Source: Variovorax sp. OV700 (GTDB lineage: Bacteria > Pseudomonadota > Gammaproteobacteria > Burkholderiales > Burkholderiaceae_C). From it: a stretch of 64,000 nucleotides of DNA. This document shows positions 61,496 to 64,000 of the stretch, piece by piece. Below the pieces are notes generated by a model. It was not told the origin of the DNA. It did not search any database and saw nothing but the letters and a program-made list of their open reading frames with translations. The first letter of the stretch is position 1. Each line of letters begins with the position of its first letter. Both the position numbers and the translations under genes were made by a program. The stretch lies in the NCBI RefSeq assembly GCF_900099805.1, contig NZ_FNDR01000002.1:655243-719242 (forward strand), given 5' to 3'.

Positions 61496-63795
61496 CGGGA
61501 GCTCCCCGGTGTGCCATCCACCCGCTGAGGAAGTGCCTCTTTCGCACTCATCATCCCCTTCACCGCGGCCGATGCGACACCCAGCAGCTGTGCGGGGCCT
61601 TTTCCTCCGCTGCCCCCTCCCGCCGAGGAGACTTGCTGGGCAACCGAGGCCAGTTGAGAAACCTTGCCCAGAAGTTGGCCCGGATCGCTCATCAGCTTGT
61701 CGAGGCTCGCCGCCGGGCTGTCAGGAGGCTGAAATGGCGGTGCCACGGGAACGGCCGAAGGCTGCAGGGCGGCTTGCCCCCCGGTCGGATTCAACCAGAT
61801 ATTTTCTCCATTGACCGTGACATCATCGCCCTGTGCCGTGATGTTGATCTTCTTTCCCGTCACGGCAATGGAGCCATCTGCCGTCAACTGCACGACCGAT
61901 GCACCAACGCGCAGCGAGATGGTCTTGGCGTCCATTTGAATGTGGCTGCCTTTGTCGCCTCCCACTGAAAGGGTGTATTGCTCGCCGACCTTGGTGGTCT
62001 GCGTCTTGCCGACGAAGGTGTTGTCCGTCATGCCGACGACGGTATTGCGCAACATGCCGACGTTGAACGAGTAGGCCAGGCCGATATTCACCATCTTGGC
62101 GAGGCCCACGTTGTGCATGTAGGCCATGCCGATGGTGGAGATCTGATTGCGCTCCACCTTTTTGCTGCGGTCGTTCCCCACCCAGTGCGTTTCGTCCTTC
62201 TCGACCTCGATGTCCTGGTTGCGCTCCGCATGCAGCCACACCTGCTCCTGCCCCTTCTTGTCTTCGAAGCGCAGCGCGTTGGCGTTGGCATCCGTCGCGC
62301 CTTCGGAGCTGCGCGTGAGCAGGCCACTTTGCGTGGCGTTGTCCGGCAGCTTCCACGGCGGCATGTTGTCGGCGTTGTAGACGCGCCCGGTCACGATGGG
62401 ACGGTCGGGATCGCCGTTCTCGAAATCGACGATCACCTCCTGGCCGATGCGCGGAATCTGGATCCCGCCGAAGTGGGTGCCGGCCCAGGGCGAGGACACG
62501 CGCACCCAGCACGAACTGTTCTCGTCCTTGGTGCAATAGCGGTTCCAGTGAAAGCTCAGCTTCACGCGGCCGTATTCGTCGGTCCAGATCTCGCGGCCAG
62601 CCGGCCCGGTGACGATCGCCGTCTGCGGACCCCTGGTGCGCGGCCTGGGCGCCAGCGGTGCTGGCGCCCGGAACACCTTGCTGCTTGGAATCACCTCGAA
62701 ATCCACGCGGCACTCGAACTCCTGCTGGTCGCTGGCATCGCCCACGTCCTGCAGCCGCAGATGGGCGTCGGTCACCAGGTACTGGCGGTTCGACTCGTTC
62801 TGAGGATGGCGCTCCAGCGTGAGCAGATACCCCGGCACCACCGCGCGGAGATTGCCCGAGCCGCTGGCGCGTTCGCCCTGGCTGCCGATCTCTTCCATGC
62901 GCGTGCGCACGAGCTGCTCGCCTTCGGTCTCCACCACGTAGTCGCCCGGCCAGCCATAGCGCTCCCAGGTGTTCTGCGCGGTTTTGCGCGGCATGGCGCT
63001 GACCTGCTGCAACTCGGCCTTGGGGCGCTTGAAGTCGAAGTCATCCGTGACCCAGCGGCTACTTTGCAGCTCCTCGCAGGCATTGAAGCGGTCGCAACGT
63101 TCCTCGCGCACGGTGGCATCGGCCGCGTGGAAGGGAATGCGCTGGTAGCCCGCATGGGCAAAGGGCTGGTGCGACGCCATGTCGTCGACGATGACCAGTT
63201 TGTGATTGCCCTCTTCGTGCTCGAAGTAGAAATACAGGCCCCACTCGTGCAGCAGCCGCGCGACGAAGTCATGGTCGCTCTCGCCGTACTGCACCTGGAA
63301 CTCGCGCGGCGGATAGCTGCGGGTGGCCCGCACGTCGAACGAAAAGCCGTACTTGCCGAGAACATCCCGGGCGATGTCCAGCACGTTCTGGTTCTGGAAG
63401 ATGCGGTAGTCGCTGGTGCGCGTGGCCAGGGTGAGCCAGGGTTCGATCACGGCTTCGTACAGTGCGCGCCGGTTCTCCAGCCGCAGGAAGCGCACGCGCG
63501 TCACCAGGCCCGAGATGTGGCGCCGCTGCGGCCCCGCACCCGGACGCCCATCGAGCACGATGTGGGCAGTGAGGCCCTCGCCCACCAGTTGCTTGATGGC
63601 CACGTTGGCGGCCTGGCGCTCGTTGTAGCCGGGCTGCTCCGGCGTGGCCAGGGTCAGGGTGTAGCGAAACAGGCAGCTCATCCCTTCATCGCCCTCGATG
63701 GCAATGGGCTCCAACGCCGGCTCGCCGCCCAGCGCCGGCATGGCGGACGAAGAGACACTGAGAACACGCGCAAGCTGCGCGGAGCCTGTTGGCAT
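61492..63795 (-). CDS. vgrG: Type VI secretion spike protein VgrG (TssI)
   Basis: A 767-residue VgrG. The N-terminal gp27-like part includes LFRYTLTLATPEQPGYNERQ and VTRVRFLRLENRRALYEAVI. The gp5 OB-fold is GREIWTDEYGRVKLSFHWNR, followed by CWVRVSSPWAGTHFGGIQIP. After it come gp44-like repeats and a DUF2345-type beta-helix (VGASVVQLTADGSIAVTGKK), ending in a Pro-rich linker and helical tail. ATG 63795 is chosen, with a purine-rich site upstream and a normal N-terminus. Confidence 0.93.
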   Translation of the reverse strand: MPTGSAQLARVLSVSSSAMPALGGEPALEPIAIEGDEGMSCLFRYTLTLATPEQPGYNERQAANVAIKQLVGEGLTAHIVLDGRPGAGPQRRHISGLVTRVRFLRLENRRALYEAVIEPWLTLATRTSDYRIFQNQNVLDIARDVLGKYGFSFDVRATRSYPPREFQVQYGESDHDFVARLLHEWGLYFYFEHEEGNHKLVIVDDMASHQPFAHAGYQRIPFHAADATVREERCDRFNACEELQSSRWVTDDFDFKRPKAELQQVSAMPRKTAQNTWERYGWPGDYVVETEGEQLVRTRMEEIGSQGERASGSGNLRAVVPGYLLTLERHPQNESNRQYLVTDAHLRLQDVGDASDQQEFECRVDFEVIPSSKVFRAPAPLAPRPRTRGPQTAIVTGPAGREIWTDEYGRVKLSFHWNRYCTKDENSSCWVRVSSPWAGTHFGGIQIPRIGQEVIVDFENGDPDRPIVTGRVYNADNMPPWKLPDNATQSGLLTRSSEGATDANANALRFEDKKGQEQVWLHAERNQDIEVEKDETHWVGNDRSKKVERNQISTIGMAYMHNVGLAKMVNIGLAYSFNVGMLRNTVVGMTDNTFVGKTQTTKVGEQYTLSVGGDKGSHIQMDAKTISLRVGASVVQLTADGSIAVTGKKINITAQGDDVTVNGENIWLNPTGGQAALQPSAVPVAPPFQPPDSPAASLDKLMSDPGQLLGKVSQLASVAQQVSSAGGGSGGKGPAQLLGVASAAVKGMMSAKEALPQRVDGTPGSSR

Positions 63796-63893
63796 GAGAT
63801 CCCCCTGAGTTGACCCTACGGAAAGAGGCGTGGCCGGGATGCCCGGGGACCTCATGCGCGCTGAGGCCCTGGAGGCATCGAACGACGAGAGGC

Positions 63894-64000
63894 TCAGGCC
63901 TCCTTGTTTTCCTTGATGTTCCAGGCCAGCACGGTCTCGGCGCCCTTGCCGCCCTTGTCCGTCTGCTCCCAGTACTGCTGCTTGACCTTGGCGGCCTGGA
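63894..64000 (-). CDS. hcp: Hcp (TssD) tube protein, C-terminal end only
   Basis: The last 34 codons of a gene that runs beyond the right edge encode QAAKVKQQYWEQTDKGGKG, then LAWNIKENKEA and TGA. This is the typical C-terminus of proteobacterial Hcp, which forms the T6SS inner tube. The stop is 98 bp before vgrG, so hcp and the spike cassette are neighbours on the same strand. Confidence 0.85.
   Translation of the reverse strand, partial: QAAKVKQQYWEQTDKGGKGAETVLAWNIKENKEA

Noticed and set aside
61978..63813. 611-codon plus-strand frame opposite vgrG
   Set aside because: It is antisense to a well-conserved VgrG, with no start signal or family resemblance.
1..64000. CRISPR arrays, tRNA or rRNA genes, riboswitches
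   Set aside because: I looked for regular short repeats with spacers and for tRNA-like cloverleaf ends in the intergenic stretches and saw none. Many intergenic stretches are short and the larger ones are accounted for.

Overview
The window is GC-rich and looks like a chromosome or large replicon of a Burkholderiales bacterium (Alcaligenaceae or Comamonadaceae type). The grounds are three orphan Bug/TctC periplasmic receptors, two full Liv-type ABC importers inside CoA-thioester and aromatic catabolic operons, a Burkholderia-like Hcp/VgrG cassette, and IS3/IS21 elements of the kinds common in that order. The species cannot be told from the sequence. No tRNA, rRNA or CRISPR array was seen.

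Region 1 (1-14.1 kb) is a decaying accessory island. It opens with a coenzyme F420-type cofH gene cut by the window edge, a carbamoylase-type amidase and a class-III aminotransferase. It continues with a wrecked second cofH fused to the tail of a cofE, and an intact FbiB-like nitroreductase. Then come IS21 and IS3 debris, a broken DUF2817 gene, a Bug receptor with a divergent LysR regulator, and fragments of a second aminotransferase and a second amidase lying head to head before another Bug receptor. One complete IS3-family element (12811-14131) has landed in the orfA of another IS3 element.

Region 2 (14.1-25.3 kb) is a ten-gene minus-strand operon opposite a GntR/FCD regulator. It encodes a CaiB CoA-transferase, an enoyl-CoA hydratase, an FAH-family hydrolase, an extradiol-type VOC dioxygenase, an aldehyde dehydrogenase and a complete Liv importer. 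This suits uptake of an aromatic acid and its breakdown by ring meta-cleavage and CoA chemistry. Region 3 (25.5-31.6 kb) is a second Liv importer plus aldehyde dehydrogenase operon. A carotenoid/stilbene-type oxygenase lies upstream of it.

Region 4 (33.6-45.4 kb) is a divergent beta-oxidation-like regulon. The minus strand encodes two MaoC half-hydratases, an acyl-CoA dehydrogenase, an SDR, a CoA-transferase and a thiolase. The plus strand encodes a Bug receptor, a dienoyl-CoA-reductase-like SDR, an unusual fused acyl-CoA synthetase and a second thiolase. A palindrome lies between the arms, and two TetR genes follow.

Region 5 (47.5-56.7 kb) has a MalT/LAL-type LuxR regulator, a ketosteroid-dehydrogenase-like flavoprotein, an SDR, a TIM-barrel isomerase-like protein and a complete DctPQM TRAP transporter. 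Region 6 (57-64 kb) has an orphan Liv-type receptor and a type VI secretion cassette: Hcp, VgrG, DUF2169 adaptor, DUF4150 tip, effector and presumed immunity protein, mostly joined by start/stop overlaps.
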